Assembly (NCBI GenBank): GCA_007026445.1
Contig: VDMD01000096.1
Coordinates: 1 to 64,000, forward strand
Length of the DNA stretch: 64,000 bases
Source: Schizophyllum amplum
Lineage: Eukaryota; Basidiomycota; Agaricomycetes; Agaricales; Schizophyllaceae
Direction: 5' to 3'
In this document: positions 44,790 through 56,487 of the stretch, in pieces
Numbering within the stretch: position 1 is the stretch's first letter
Layout: the number at the start of each line of letters is the position of its first letter
Notes under the pieces: model-generated
Database searches by the model: none
The model's input: only the letters and a program-made list of their open reading frames with translations
What the model was told of the DNA's origin: nothing
Translations under genes and position numbers: made by a program

Positions 44790-46932
44790 ATGGGTCGAAA
44801 GCCTTCCAAGAACGCCGAGGACCGCGAGCACGACTATGAGGAGAGCAAAGGCCTCCTTTCAGGCAGCGTCCGCGACGACTCCAGCGACTTCGGCGACGAC
44901 ACCGAGCGTACCGAGTGGTCGCGCAGCCGCCTGCTCTGCGTCGCCACCTCCTTCATTGTCCTCCTCGTCACCGGCGCCTTTGCACGGGTGTGGTACGTGC
45001 GGCCACCACCACACTATGAGGACGGCATAGCGCTGCACGGCGCGGAGCTGCAGTCGAACGGCACGCACGAGTTCAAGCGGACCGTGCTCATTGTGTCGAT
45101 AGACGGACTACGGTGCGTGCTTTGCGGTGTTGAACGAAGATATTTACTGAAAGTGCACAGGGCGGACTACCTAGACCGCGGGCTGACGCCCCACCTCCTT
45201 GAGATCAGCAAGCAGGGCTTGCGCGCAAAGTCCATGATACCTATATTCCCCGTGCGCCACCCCCGCCTTGTTTCTGCTACGTATGGCTGACCGGGCTCCC
45301 GCAGACCCTAACATTCCCGTAAGCCGTCTACACTTAACTGCGTACTCACCAGCTGAGCGACTGCAGGAACCACTGGGCGTTGATGTAAGCGTACATAAGG
45401 CTGCGCGAGCGACTCTGCTGAACTCCCCCTTTCAGGACAGGCTTGCATGCAGAGAGTCACGGAATTGTTGCCAATGTATGTGGGGGCGCAGTATTCTGTG
45501 CGACTCGCCAACTGAGATCGTCCGCAGAACTTCTGGGATCCCTTGTTGAAGACTGAGTTCCACTATAATTCCGCCGCAGCTTCCTGGGACCCTGCTTGGT
45601 GGTATGGAGAACCTGTGCGTTACGCGCTCGGTATTACAGGATACTTTACTGACTCTTGTTAGATGTGGGAGACCGCTAACAAGGCGGGTCTTATCACTGC
45701 GAACTTGATGTGGTGCGTCGGCGAGCTTCCTCGCAGCATAATCTATTAGCTCAGCCTCCTAGGCCAGGACCTCCGAAAATGTCTTCCGGTGCCTCTCCCA
45801 CGTACTTCGAGCCTTGGAGGGTACGCGAACAGACGATTGCATGTCTTCCGCGATTGACAGCGTCGGCAGGACAAGGTACCTTTGCAGGAGAAGCTCGACC
45901 AGATCATGCAGTGGATAGATCTCCCAATTGAGGATCGACCTCAACTCATAATGGGTTTGTATTCTTGTTTGCACTGTATTCGCTACGCTGACGAAATTGA
46001 CAGCCTACGAACCATCGCTCGACCAAGCAGGGCACTTGACTGGACCGATGTCCGCTCTCGTGAACGTATGTTGTCTTTTTTCGCCGTGCAGCGCCCGTCC
46101 TCATGCCCGCAGAAAACGCTTGGATACGTCGACACCTTCGCCAAAGACCTCTCCACAGAGCTCGCCGTGCGTAACCTCACCTCCATCGTCGACGTCGTCT
46201 TCGTCTCCGACCACGGCATGACCGACACCTCGAACCCCGAGTTCATCTACGTGGACGACATCCTAGGCTCAGACGGCATGGACGCGATCCAGCACACGGA
46301 CGGGTGGCCCAGTATGGGCATCCGGTTCAAGGAGGGCGCGAATGTGACGGAGATGCTCAGTCGGCTGGAGAAGGCCGTGGACGCGCGCGAGGACGGCGCG
46401 TTCGATGTCTTCACGCACGAGACGATGCCGGAGCGATGGCATTTCTCAGGCATCGACCGCATTGCGCCGGTCTACGTCGTGCCGAAGATCGGCTACGCGC
46501 TCACGACGCATCAGGAGGGCGAGGATGGGATGAGCAAGGGGGTGCGTCTTGGAGTGTCGTTTTTGCTCTGTCTACTGACTGACGCCCTTCGCCCAGAATC
46601 ACGGCTACGATGATCGGAATCAGCAAATGCACGCCATGTTCGTCGCGCACGGGCCGTTCACCTCGGTCGTCAAGGCCGTGCACCAGAGCCGGGAAGAAGG
46701 CGGCGTCGTGTCTCGTCTGGCGCGCCGCGTGCTCTCACGACCCAACAAGGGCTGGCACTCGACGGCCGACGACACGTATGTCATGGATAGCTTTGCGAAT
46801 GTGGAGATCTACGGGCTTGTCATGAAGCTCCTCGGCGTGGGCGCGTTCGCGGCACCGGACGAACGGCACGGAGGGGTTCTGGGACCGCTATTTCTGATAT
46901 ACGAGGACACGGCCGACATGTCAGATGAGTAG
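44790..46932 (+). CDS. Type II membrane nucleotide pyrophosphatase/phosphodiesterase (ENPP family)
   Basis: About eleven or twelve exons; those from 45161 to 45820 are 91, 14, 18, 40, 87, 50 and 58 bases. The protein has a cytosolic acidic N-terminus, one transmembrane helix (LLCVATSFIVLLVTGAFARV, about residues 48-67) and then the lumenal catalytic domain. Zinc ligands and nucleophile are in place: VLIVSIDGLRADYLDRG (Asp), TLTFPNHWALMTG (Thr nucleophile, on the 14-base exon), MAYEPSLDQAGHLTGP (Asp and His) and DVVFVSDHGMTDTS (Asp and His), with a further His in KGWHSTADDTYVMDS. These enzymes cleave phosphodiester or pyrophosphate bonds in nucleotides or related compounds outside the cytosol. 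Exon ends were followed by frame and each junction keeps the family alignment. Confidence 0.87.
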
Positions 46933-47804
46933 ACTGGTAATAGGATCCGGATTATCAACTGTTTGTGCAGTGTTCTGGCGCCAAGGACCAAGCTAAAATG
47001 AGTCGTCGGGCGCGTACTCGAGTAATGTCTTCACCCGAAGATGTCATCGCACAGGCCGGAAGGCGAGAACCTCCGAGCTCGCTCGATGGCTGGCTGACTT
47101 TCGTACGTCTCCTATCCTCATGGGGGGCAAATCACTGACTGTGCGCTCAAGCAGTCTGGTCTTGAACTCCAACTTCGAGCGTGCTCGTGGGAAAGTCACG
47201 CGTATCTGCAGCGCGTATTCTGAGTCATATTCTCAGAGTGCACATTTCTGTCTACTGACTACGACTTGTGGGCGGCCTGTCATTGCATGCATGAGCTCGG
47301 GACATCCACCACGCTAGTCACAACCCATACCGGTCGACGCATAGCCCGCTGTCCGTCCCCATGCTACTGGCTCCGCCAGTCGAAGCTGCTCGGCGTCTAC
47401 TTCCTCCTGTCAGTCGCGTGTTTGTCTCGTTCTTTCTCAGCGCTTGCTGAAGCTGTTGAACGCAGGCATAGCAGGAAGAGCGTGGTCGCCTTATACGGAC
47501 ATGACTCCAGGTAGGGCTGCCTTGCGGACTTAATCTGCGTTGTGTGGCCCAGCTTCTGCCTGTGGTTCGAGGTATGTATCCCTCGTTTTTTCTCAGCGCT
47601 TGACGAAGCTGTTGAATTGACGAGCTCGGCTGCAACACACATGCGTACCCTGACGTGGGCGTCTCCGTCCGCCTTGCCCTGAAGCGCTGAGAAACTCTGG
47701 ACGCGCTGACGCGTCCAACTCGAAATGGGTATGAGCAATAAGCGCCCTGGTATGGCAGTCTGTTATAAAAGCTAGGAGGACAGTCCCGCTCTAACCAGCA
47801 CAAG
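46933..47804. other. Intergenic stretch with a duplicated 40-50 base motif
   Basis: No gene supported. CTCAGCGCTTGCTGAAGCTG near 47437 and CTCAGCGCTTGACGAAGCTG near 47592 head an imperfect direct repeat about 155 bases apart. The right end holds the promoter of the next gene. Confidence 0.45.
47764..47771 (+). promoter_or_regulatory. TATA box
   Basis: TATAAAAG 34 bases before ATG 47805; close to the start, so the leader would be very short. Confidence 0.45.
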
Positions 47805-50320
47805 ATGTCCGCCCACCCGAAGCGTTCTTCTCGCTCTTCCCAACCGCTTCCTCAGGAGGGCTACTCGTCCTCTGCATCTTATCCGCCTCATCCCACGGTA
47901 GATGCCGCCTACCCTTACCATCCAGCACGACCACGGCAGCCTTCCCAGCCAACGCATGCCGTGTACCCAGGTCCACCACCGGCTAGGACCTCTGGCCGCC
48001 CTGCCGCGCCATACGAATATCCGGATTTTGCCACCCTGTCACTGCAGACGCACCCCGAAAATGGGTGGGACCACCAGCATCAATATCCACAAGCCCCACC
48101 GCCGGTTTACGCTGGCCAGCCTGTTCGTCCTTTGCCTTTGCCGCCGTCGCAACCTAGCGAGGTAGGAGTCTCTATATATGCTCTTTCAATGGCATTGGTA
48201 TCTTAAGATTACTTAAGGATGCGCAGGGACGCCTTGTACAGGACGGCTATGATGCCCACGTGGATCCATCGCGAATGTATGAGCAATACCAAGAATATCC
48301 TCCATCTTCTCGTCTTTCCGTAAGCCCTGTGTCATTATAACCCCTTCCTGCTCTGACCACGTATAGCACGTGAAGCCGGACGTGCAGCGCATGCCAGCCA
48401 TACCGCCTCAAGTTGCCGCGTACGCTGGACGTACCAAATCATATTCAGCAGCCATTCCAGCCCATCAGAGCAGCCGGGCAGTACAGGACATCCGTGTCAA
48501 AGATCCTTCCCTTCAGCCACTTGAGGTGCGTTGACTGTCGTGATCTAAATGTCACATGTTGCTCATAGCGTTCTATCAGCCGGTACGACACCAGCCGTCA
48601 CGCTCCTCCCAGTTGACGGGAGATTTCCGGCTCGCGCAAGACGATTTTCGACTATCCGAGCCAAGCGGCAGGTCGTACTCCTCGTTCTCAAGCGGGCCTC
48701 CCCCTCAGCGGCGTTTTTTCGATGCGGGATGTTTCAAAACACCGCAAGAGTATAACGAATTCGAGCGCGGAGTTGAGTTATACGCTCGGGATCGACCCTC
48801 CATTGCTCCACGAGTTGGTGTAAACCGCAAGTTCGTCTCGAACGAGTTGGAAGCTTTCCTCAGCATGCGGTCGTCCGACCTTTATAGGCATGTCTCTCGC
48901 GTGCAGAAGATGCTCTACAACAAGATGCAAGGCGACCATCCCAGGCCAAATTACAACATCAATGGCAGAATCGTCGAAGGGGCGACCAAGATGGGCGCTG
49001 CTCTCAACCGCTACAATCCGCACGCCTCAACTAGATTGTGAGTATCACATAGGCTTCAAGTGAAGCAGAACTGACGTAACTGCTTAGCATGATTGACATC
49101 ATGAAGCGGTACCTGTGGGCCATGGATTTGACGGGTTCTACGCAAGAGGAAATAGAGAGCGGTCTTTCAAAGCTTCCCGCTAAGCTAGAGATACGTTCTA
49201 CGCAGGGTCAGTTGCATCTTTACCTATCCCACACGTTTTTGGTCCTGACCACATACGCTGCAGGAGCAGCAGAAGGAACAGATGTTGACCTTGATATCCT
49301 CACCTCCGTCACTCTCCAGCTTGGCAACGAGATCGAGAATTTCGTGGTGCCACTGATGGCCCTGCCCCGGGTGCGTGTCTGTTGCCTGCATCTCGACCTG
49401 ATCAATTGTGCTTACCGTACGAATCTTGCCGTAGGACCTCAATGATGTAAGCAAGGCGGCAAGATGTCTGGCGCAGCTTCGCAGGCGCGCGAAATTGACC
49501 GAAACAGTCCTCGGCACCAGCGGTATCGCCATTGGTACTTTGTCTATGACGACAGGCGGTGTGGGCCAAATTGCCATGATTGCCGCTGGAAGTATTCTCG
49601 GAGCGATTTCTGTCTCCAAATTACTCATTCAGAACTTTATGCAAGGTAAGAAATCGAAACTCAGCTTCAGGCTTCATTCACAGTGCTGGCTGACTGTTTT
49701 TCGAAGATCCTAATGGGCCCGGTGTCGCCTATGACAAGGCACAGGAGTCTATCAGCACCATGCAAGACAGCGGTAGGAAGCTTTTCATCTCTTGGATCGA
49801 GCTGCATGCCGTTCTGGCGAGTATGACAAGTATTCGCACGCATCGACCGCTTTCGGAGGAAGAGAAGATGCAGTACAACGAGTTCTTTGCAGCATTCGTC
49901 CATCATGTAGGTTTCTTGTTCTTTGGGCCAAACTTATGATGTTCTCTGATTTAGCCTCTAGTTTGGCCTTAACGATCCCGACAAGAACATATCCGTTGCA
50001 ACTGACTCCGCCATTCAAGAAGCCGCTAGGACGCACGGGCCGTCAGTCATACCAGCTTCCGGTGTGCGTTACAAAGCCCCTTCGATGGTGAGCATGCCAA
50101 ATCCTTGGTCGGTGTATACTGAGAAATCTTTCAACCAGGTCGCGAGGAGCGATGCTCATTCAGCGCGTAGAGGCGAGGTACGTGTTGAATACGTGCCCCG
50201 AGTCCGAGCGACCTGACCTTTTCCTGATGTCAATATATGTAGGCCTCAACTTCGTCGTCCAAGGATCGGAAGAAGAAGTCGCCGAATGACGGGCCGCTCT
50301 TCACGAAGTGCAGGAAGTGA
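47805..50320 (+). CDS. Hypothetical protein with Pro/Tyr-rich N-terminus and glycine-rich hydrophobic segment
   Basis: A chain of about ten or more exons can be followed from MSAHPKRSSRSSQPLPQEGY to the end NDGPLFTKCRK. The first 230 residues are disordered and rich in Pro, Tyr, Gln and His. A folded region follows (FVSNELEAFLSMRSSDLYRH, NINGRIVEGATKMGAALNRY, MIDIMKRYLWAMDLTGSTQE). Next comes TLQLGNEIENFVVPLMALPR, then a hydrophobic glycine-rich segment (TGGVGQIAMIAAGSILGAIS) that could insert into a membrane. After it is a helical block (AQESISTMQDSGRKLFISWI) and a Lys-rich tail. I do not recognise the family. The hydrophobic segment within a helical protein recalls pore-forming or membrane-remodelling folds, but that is only a resemblance. 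Exon ends in the first 800 bases are approximate. Confidence 0.55.
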
Positions 50321-50896
50321 TTGACCTCAGTAAGCGAATTCCACGAGTCAGTAATGTAAACATGTATGCACCTCTACTTGATATTCATATGAGTTCCACC
50401 CTTCTATATTGTGTGTCGCTTGCAGCACTAGTTAAGCACTAGTCAAGAATGCTCCATGGAAACAAGTCCGCATCAGGTACGCTCATGCGGCGAGAACTAA
50501 GTTCGACGAGCGGGTAAGTTACCTTGCTTGCAAGGTCTCTCCACACCCTTTTCATCGGGTCATTTTCCGTACATAACCATAACAATGACTCTTTCGGCCC
50601 TTAAGTCCGAAAGACAGACATCCAGCCCCATCGCAAGCAAGGTCAAGGCCGTGCGCAGCCGGCGCTTCCTCTAGTACTGTTGTACGGCAATTCAATTGGT
50701 TGGGCATGGCATGGTCCGCCGGAGACCGGGAGTCTCGGTCCGAAGCGCTGACTCAGACTCGTCGATCGCGAACCTTGCTTCAGCCCACTATCTTTTAGTA
50801 TCTACCATCTTCAATCTCCTTCATAGCTGTGGCAGCGCATCTTCTTTCCTATCGCCATAAGTTTCCCAAGCCGACGTCAAACGGTGATTGAACATC
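50321..50896. other. Intergenic, upstream of the tandem family
   Basis: No gene seen. Confidence 0.4.
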
Positions 50897-51726
50897 ATGG
50901 AACGGCAAGAAATGGAGGTACGAAGCAAGGCGCCTATCGCTGTCAAACGACTCATTGTCCACAGCTCTTGCTCCCGCTCCTGGATCCCTTGGCTCACATA
51001 GAGTCACAAACCTTCTCTATCGTCGATGCCCTTGCCAATATTCGGAGGCTCCTGAAGCGAAGCGAAGCAAACGCAACTCTTCTCGATGATCTCCAGGAGA
51101 CTATGCGTCTGATGTATATCCATGTTTCCATCGCCTATCGAGCGTTCGTGGCCCTCTCCCTCTTCTTTGCCTCCATTTCAGTCGCTATAGACGTCGACGA
51201 CGATCTTTCTGGACGCATCACCACAATACAATCCCACTACAGCACATTTCTGGTGGAAATGGAAACGTTGGATGACGTCGCTGACTTGAGCGCTTCTCTA
51301 ATCGCTCTGGAGCAATCAATTCGCCAGCACCTCGCTTATCCAGCTGTGATCAACTTTGCCGTATGCAAATTGATTGACCCTTTGCTGGAAAAGCGTGGCT
51401 CGAAGCCATGGTCTGCTCGCTCCGCCGCCCTTCACCAAGCGCCTCCCCTTGCAGCTACCGCGCACGGTCAGGTGCATGAAAACGCTCGGTCGACGAAACT
51501 TCTCAAAACTGTTGCTCCTGGGTTTGGTCAGCGCTTCAAGCCAGAGGTGCTCTCTCGCATTCGCCACTCGCCAGACCGACGAGCAGTACATACTCTCGTA
51601 ACCGAATTGTCGTATGATGTCTGGGCGTATAGGGATGCGATTGTGAAGACGGAACAGCGCGCTCATGCAATAAGCACCTTGCGCCTGTACGTTTTTCCAA
51701 ATCGCTGCGTAAAGCGTAATCACTGA
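50897..51726 (+). CDS. Tandem unknown family, copy 1 (intact)
   Basis: Exon 1 (50897-50917) encodes MERQEME; exon 2 from 50965 reads LLLPLLDPLAHIESQTFSIV. Two-exon layout, start sequence and intron site match copies 3 and 4. The protein (260 residues) is helical: LDDLQETMRLMYIHVSIAYR, AFVALSLFFASISVAIDVDD, LIALEQSIRQHLAYPAVINF and VCKLIDPLLEKRGSKPW. I do not recognise the family; the hydrophobic heptads suggest a helical bundle. An alternative last intron (GTACGT at 51690, acceptor ending 51742) would end the protein in LDLFF at 51757. It is the most diverged of the four copies. Confidence 0.6.
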
Positions 51727-52129
51727 GTATCTTGTACAGTGATCTCTTCTTCTGATCAGTCGCATCGACGGCTCGATAGCCCGTCATTGTAGCTCGTCTG
51801 GGGCGTTTACATTCCATGCTTACAACTTGAACCGACGGCCTCCGATTTTCTCGTCACACGGAGGATGACAAGGGAGCGGGGATATGGGGAGGACCTTCCA
51901 AATGTGCATGTTCTTAAATGTTGACAAAAACGAAATAGTTTTCCCTCTGCGTAAATGTTTCCTTACACGGTCGATGAGGAGGAAAGAATTCTGCTTTCTA
52001 ATTCTGATGCATGAAGAGGACACACAAGAAGTTCGATAAATTCAACTTCGTGATTGTGGGAATGTCACGTGCTGAGGCGACGCGTCGCTCGCGCCGCCGC
52101 GCGGATCGTGGACGCCAGACTCTGTCTGA

Positions 52130-52500
52130 GTCTCACTCAGCCCCTCAGCCAGAACGTTTATCTCGATAGGGTCCTCCAGTTTGTCGACGTCAATAAACGA
52201 ATTCTAAGGCAACAGAGTAGTATCGCACGTCATGGAGAGTAAAGGAGACATTGCATGCTTACCCATGCTCTAGCTCAAGCTCACCGGCGAGCGTCACGTA
52301 GAGTTGCTACCACTTTTGAACCCGATTGCACACATGCGACACAGCACCAAATCTCTCATCGACCATCTTTCAACAATCTGGCGACTTACATACCTCCCTG
52401 CGCACGCGGCGGCTCCGACCAACTCAGCTCGGACCTCCATCTTGCCTACATCGCAACCTCAACGTCGACTTCGGTCAGCTGTCAGACCGAAGAGTCCTCG
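52130..52500 (+). pseudogene. Tandem unknown family, copy 2 (fragment)
   Basis: Matches the start region of copy 4: ATG at 52232 with the same GAGAGTAAAGGAGA, but the exon 1 donor is destroyed by a short deletion. Exon 2 is recognisable for about 40 codons (LLPLLNPIAHMRHSTKSLID, HLSTIWRLTY), then jumps to other sequence and is cut off by copy 3. About 100 bases upstream of the ATG are also shared with copy 4. Confidence 0.7.
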
Positions 52501-52522
52501 ATAAAACAACGACACATATATC

Positions 52523-53290
52523 ATGGAGCATGAAGGGGATGTTGAGGTGCGCAAGTAAGCCCGCGATAAGTATGATCTCAAATCATTTACGGTCCACAGT
52601 TATTGCTCCCACTTCTGAACCCAATCGCCGAAATGGAAGCCTGCTCGACATCTCTCGTTGAAGATCTCTCAGTGATTTGGCGACTGTGTATGCGTATCGC
52701 ACCCAAACCAACCCTCGTTGATGATATGGAAGGCGCCGCGCGGTTGGTGCAACTACACATCTCTCGCATCCACCGCGCCACAACGGATCTCGCCTCATTT
52801 TTCGTTGCCATCTCTAGGCTCATTGACTCAAACGACGATCCCGACGCACATATACCTCATATTCTGGCTCACTATGACGATTTCCTCCAGGAATAGACGC
52901 CCTTGACACGGATCCCCTTTTAACTTCCCTGCTCGTTCTCGAAAAATCATTGCGCAAGCACCTTGCGTACCCTCCTGGCATGGGGTTCATCGTATGCAGG
53001 ATGGTGGACCCCTTCCTGGAAAAGAAAGGCTTGCCCATGTTTTCCTGGCGCTCGGAAGCTTTGACCAAAGCATTGCCACGAGTCTCCAGTTCTCGCACGA
53101 AGGTGCAGGCAAACACCGAGACAGCCGAGCAAGCGATGATTGGTGCTCATGCATTCCGCCAGAGGTTGCAGATGTATGTGTTCTCCCGCGTACGTCAACT
53201 TCCTTCTGTTGAGAGGCAGGCAGTGCGGATGCACGTGAATAAAGTCATGTTCACTGTGTGGGACTACGAGGGCCCTGCAGAGAGCGATCT
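52523..53290 (+). pseudogene. Tandem unknown family, copy 3 (single frameshift)
   Basis: Exon 1 (52523-52546) encodes MEHEGDVE, exon 2 starts at 52600 with LLLPLLNPIAEMEACSTSLV. The protein matches copy 4 up to HILAHYDDFLQE, where a stop (TAG, 52894-52896) appears. One base is missing at about 52893; beyond it the family reading resumes in another frame (SLRKHLAYPPGMGFIVCRMV, FSRVRQLPSVERQAVRMHVN) to about 53290. With only one lesion visible, the copy was inactivated recently, or the base was misread. Confidence 0.75.
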
Positions 53291-53524
53291 ACCGCGCACC
53301 GATAGTTTGTGGCGTGGCTGCTCCAGCGCTTCCACCTCAACGCAGTGCGTTTCCTTTGGTTTCCGCCACTCGGGACACGACTAAGTGCAACTGCAGTACA
53401 CGGAGTTACGTGTGGGATCTGACGATAAATTCGCTGCAGGCCAGCGTGCGTTGTCCAAGAACGAGTGATGTGGTATATTGCAAGTAAGCAGGACCACTGT
53501 ATACATACTGTAAAGAGCGAGTTG

Positions 53525-53690
53525 CAGAGCAATATTCGACTCACCTGATGATTGCTGATGCCCGCGGGCTTGTGACTCACCTCAACACAGTCGTTGAGCT
53601 CGCGACCCGCCAAGAGTGCGTCCAGGAGTCGCCGGCCCCGTTCGTGTCTAGGATCTCGGTGTCCGCGGAGGCGCACACAATGTCTCACGC
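53525..53690 (-). pseudogene. Detached copy of the adenosine kinase 3' exon
   Basis: The minus strand reads LLAGRELNDCVEVSHKPAGI, clearly related to LVAGRELNDCVEAGHKLAGI in the adenosine kinase gene (about 54950-55060). The glycine-rich DTNGAGDAFAGG active-site motif just before is broken by changes and a deletion. It has no other exons. It shows that the tandem duplication at this locus included the end of the neighbouring gene. Confidence 0.8.
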
Positions 53691-53785
53691 AGCCCCTTAG
53701 CCAGAACGTTCATCTCGATCGGGTCCTCCAGTTTGTCGACGTCAATAAGCGAATCCTGCAGCAGAGCTGAGTAGTATCGCATGTC

Positions 53786-54711
53786 ATGGAGAGTAAAGGA
53801 GATGTTGAGGTACGCATGCTTATCCATGCGCTGGCTCAGGCTCACCGGCGAGTCTCACGCAGCTTCAGTTGTTCCCACTTCTGAACGCGATTGCCCACAT
53901 GCGACACAGCACCGAATCTCTCGTCGACGATCTTTCAACAATCTGGCGACTTACCAGGCATACCAAACCCAAACCAGCCCTTGTCCATGATCTGAAGGAG
54001 GCCACCCGTCTGGTACAACTCCACATCGCTCACGCCTATCGTGCTGCCATGAACCTCACTTCATTCTTCGTCGCCATCACCAGACTCATCATCTCGAACG
54101 ACGATCCCAACAAATACATCCCCCACATCCTTGCCCATTACGACGATTTCCTGGAAGAACTTGACGCCATCGAATCTGCTGCCATAATACCCTCACTGCT
54201 CGTCCTCGAGCAATCACTGCGCAAACATCTTGCATATCCTCCGGGGGTCGGTTTCATAGTATGCAAAGTTCTCGATCCCTTTTTGGAGAAGCGAGGAGAC
54301 AGCCCGTGGTCCAGCCGTTCCGAAGCCTTCGCCAAAGCACTGCCGCGGGTGCCCAGTGCTCGCACGAATGTGCTGGCTACCGCGGCTTCGGCACAGCAAG
54401 CATTACGCGTTGCTCGCATGTTTCGCCAGGGCTTACAGTTGAACGTGCTCTCGCGCATCCGTTTCCTTCCCGTTGAAGGCCGAGAGAAGGTGCTAACGCC
54501 CGTCAAAAGAGTCACGTACGCTTCGTCCAATGAATCGGATGCTCTAAAATGGGAAGCAGGCAGAATGTACGCGAGTTCAGGCATGCCACGTCCAGTCCTT
54601 CCGCCCCTACATAGTATGTCATCCTCTCTTCTCAGAAGTCACGGCATCACTGAGCACCTTTCTAGTACATGGTATTTCATGCGAAATTTGATGATACTAA
54701 GCCAGGGCTAG
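53786..54711 (+). CDS. Tandem unknown family, copy 4 (intact)
   Basis: Exon 1 (53786-53809) encodes MESKGDVE; exon 2 (53869-54711) continues LFPLLNAIAHMRHSTESLVD for a total of 288 residues. Helical segments: DLKEATRLVQLHIAHAYRAA, MNLTSFFVAITRLIISNDDP, LLVLEQSLRKHLAYPPGVGF, IVCKVLDPFLEKRGDSPWSS. Conserved across copies are HLAYP, DP(L/F)LEK, W(S)xRSxA and LSRIR. Unknown function; the family is found here only next to adenosine kinase, tail-to-tail with it. The last 70 residues are unlike copy 1 and may contain an unrecognised intron. Confidence 0.65.
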
Positions 54712-54843
54712 CACATTGATAGTAGGACTACTGGATACAGGCTGTAGAGAGCAAGTTGCAGATCAGAATACAGATGCAAACGCTGTTGAAAGCACGTTGA
54801 TATCATGTCACATCATCGAGTTCATTTCGTCCGACGGCGACGT

Positions 54844-56205
54844 TTAGAGGATGTCGACCTTCGGCCACTTGAACTGCGGGCCAATCTGCAACGACAGTGA
54901 TTAGCGCGTGTCGCATAGCATGCATGGGATAACCAATTCACCTGCTGGATGCTGATGCCTGCAAGCTTGTGGCCCGCCTCAACACAGTCGTTGAGCTCGC
55001 GGCCCGCCACGAGCCCGCCCAGAAAGCCACCCGCGAACGCGTCACCGGCACCGTTCGTGTCCACAATCTCGGCGTCCGCGAGCTTCTGGACCTTGAAGGT
55101 GTGCACGCGCTCGGGTTCCGCGCTGTTCACGAGCACTGTCTCCTCGGCGCCGTGCGTGAAGATGACCTGTGAGATTGTTCAATACCGCATGCACCCATCC
55201 ACGGCAGGATCAGATATACGCACGACACGGGGACGGGCCGGGTTCGTCTTGGGCTGCATCGCGAGCGACTTCGCGACGGCGGGCAAGTCGGTCGGTGCGG
55301 GGTGCCCGCTTGCGGAGGCCCACGCCTCCGCCTCCGCCTCGTTCGCGATCACAATGTCAACGTACGGCAGGATCTGCTGGATCGCTATTGCGCACGTCAG
55401 CACCTCCCGGTACGTACGACAGCTGCTATGCGCTCACCTGCGCCGAAGAACTGCGGGATGAACGGCGCGGAGAAGTTGAGGACGAAGCACTTGGACTTGG
55501 CCGCCGACTTGCCCGCGAGCTCGAGCGCGGAGGCGAGGCCGTGGGTCACGAAGTAGCCCTCCATGTAGTAGAACTGCGCGGCATCCACGAGCGGCGCGAC
55601 CGCGTCCGAGGACAGATGCGCCTGCTCGAACTTCTCTGCCGCGCGCAGGGTGGTAACGAGCGAGCTAGGATGGTTGTAAGGTACTGCTTCCCAGTGCGAA
55701 CAAGAGCAAGACGCACCGGTCATGTCCTGTGATGATAACCGCGCACGCGCCCGTCTTCTCGCCCTTCTTGACGAGGTAGGCCTCGTCGAGGCCCTCGCGC
55801 TTGTTCGCCGACTTCAGCTGCTCCGCGAGATCGTCGTCGCCAACGCAGCCGGTGTACACCACGGACTTCGGGGGCAAGCAGTACTGTCGCTCTCGTGTCA
55901 GACGATGGGACTTCCGGAAAAGAACGTAAGACGCACAGCAGCCCCGCGGGCAGCGTTCTGCGCCGCACCGCCGGCGACGTAGGTGATCTCGTGATCCTTC
56001 ACAATCTCATCGTACCTGTGGAATATAGCATGAGCACCTAGGTAAGATACGGATAGCTAAGTCAAATGTACAGAGGCATGTGCTTGTCCTCCGCAAGGAT
56101 GGCGTCGTTCGACTTGAGGTCGTACTTCTCGAGCAGCTTCTCGCCGCCGCGGACCTGCATGTCGAGCAGGGGGTTACCCATGCAGAAGAGCTTGTACGAC
56201 GACAT
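54844..56205 (-). CDS. ADO1: Adenosine kinase
   Basis: At least six exons on the minus strand give a complete PfkB-family kinase. It starts MSSYKLFCMGNPLLDMQVRG, with YVAGGAAQNAARGAA (ribose-binding) and SVVYTGCVGDDDLAEQL. The active-site block is EIVDTNGAGDAFAGGFLGGL, carrying the anion hole and catalytic Asp, and the end is IGPQFKWPKVDIL. The enzyme turns adenosine and ATP into AMP and ADP, and so keeps the methyl cycle running by removing adenosine. Length and exon order fit fungal enzymes. A broken copy of its 3' exon lies at 53525-53690. Confidence 0.93.
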
Positions 56206-56487
56206 CCTAGTTCGTGATGAGAGGAGTGGAGAAGAAAGGAATGGAGTATTGGAAGGGTAGGGAACAACGTTCAGAGACAGGCGCCTTGTTTTCTGAATCT
56301 GATCGATTGATCACGCCACAAATACCGCTGAAGCCCGTGTTCGCCTTCACTGTCAGACTCAGTGCGTCCATGTTTTCGCACCCACACGTCCTCCTTATGT
56401 GCTCCTTGTATTCCCCCTGAGAAAGTGATAGTATAATACAATGTTGAATAGTTCCATGTCCCGAAACCCGTCCGTCAGCGCCCGCGC

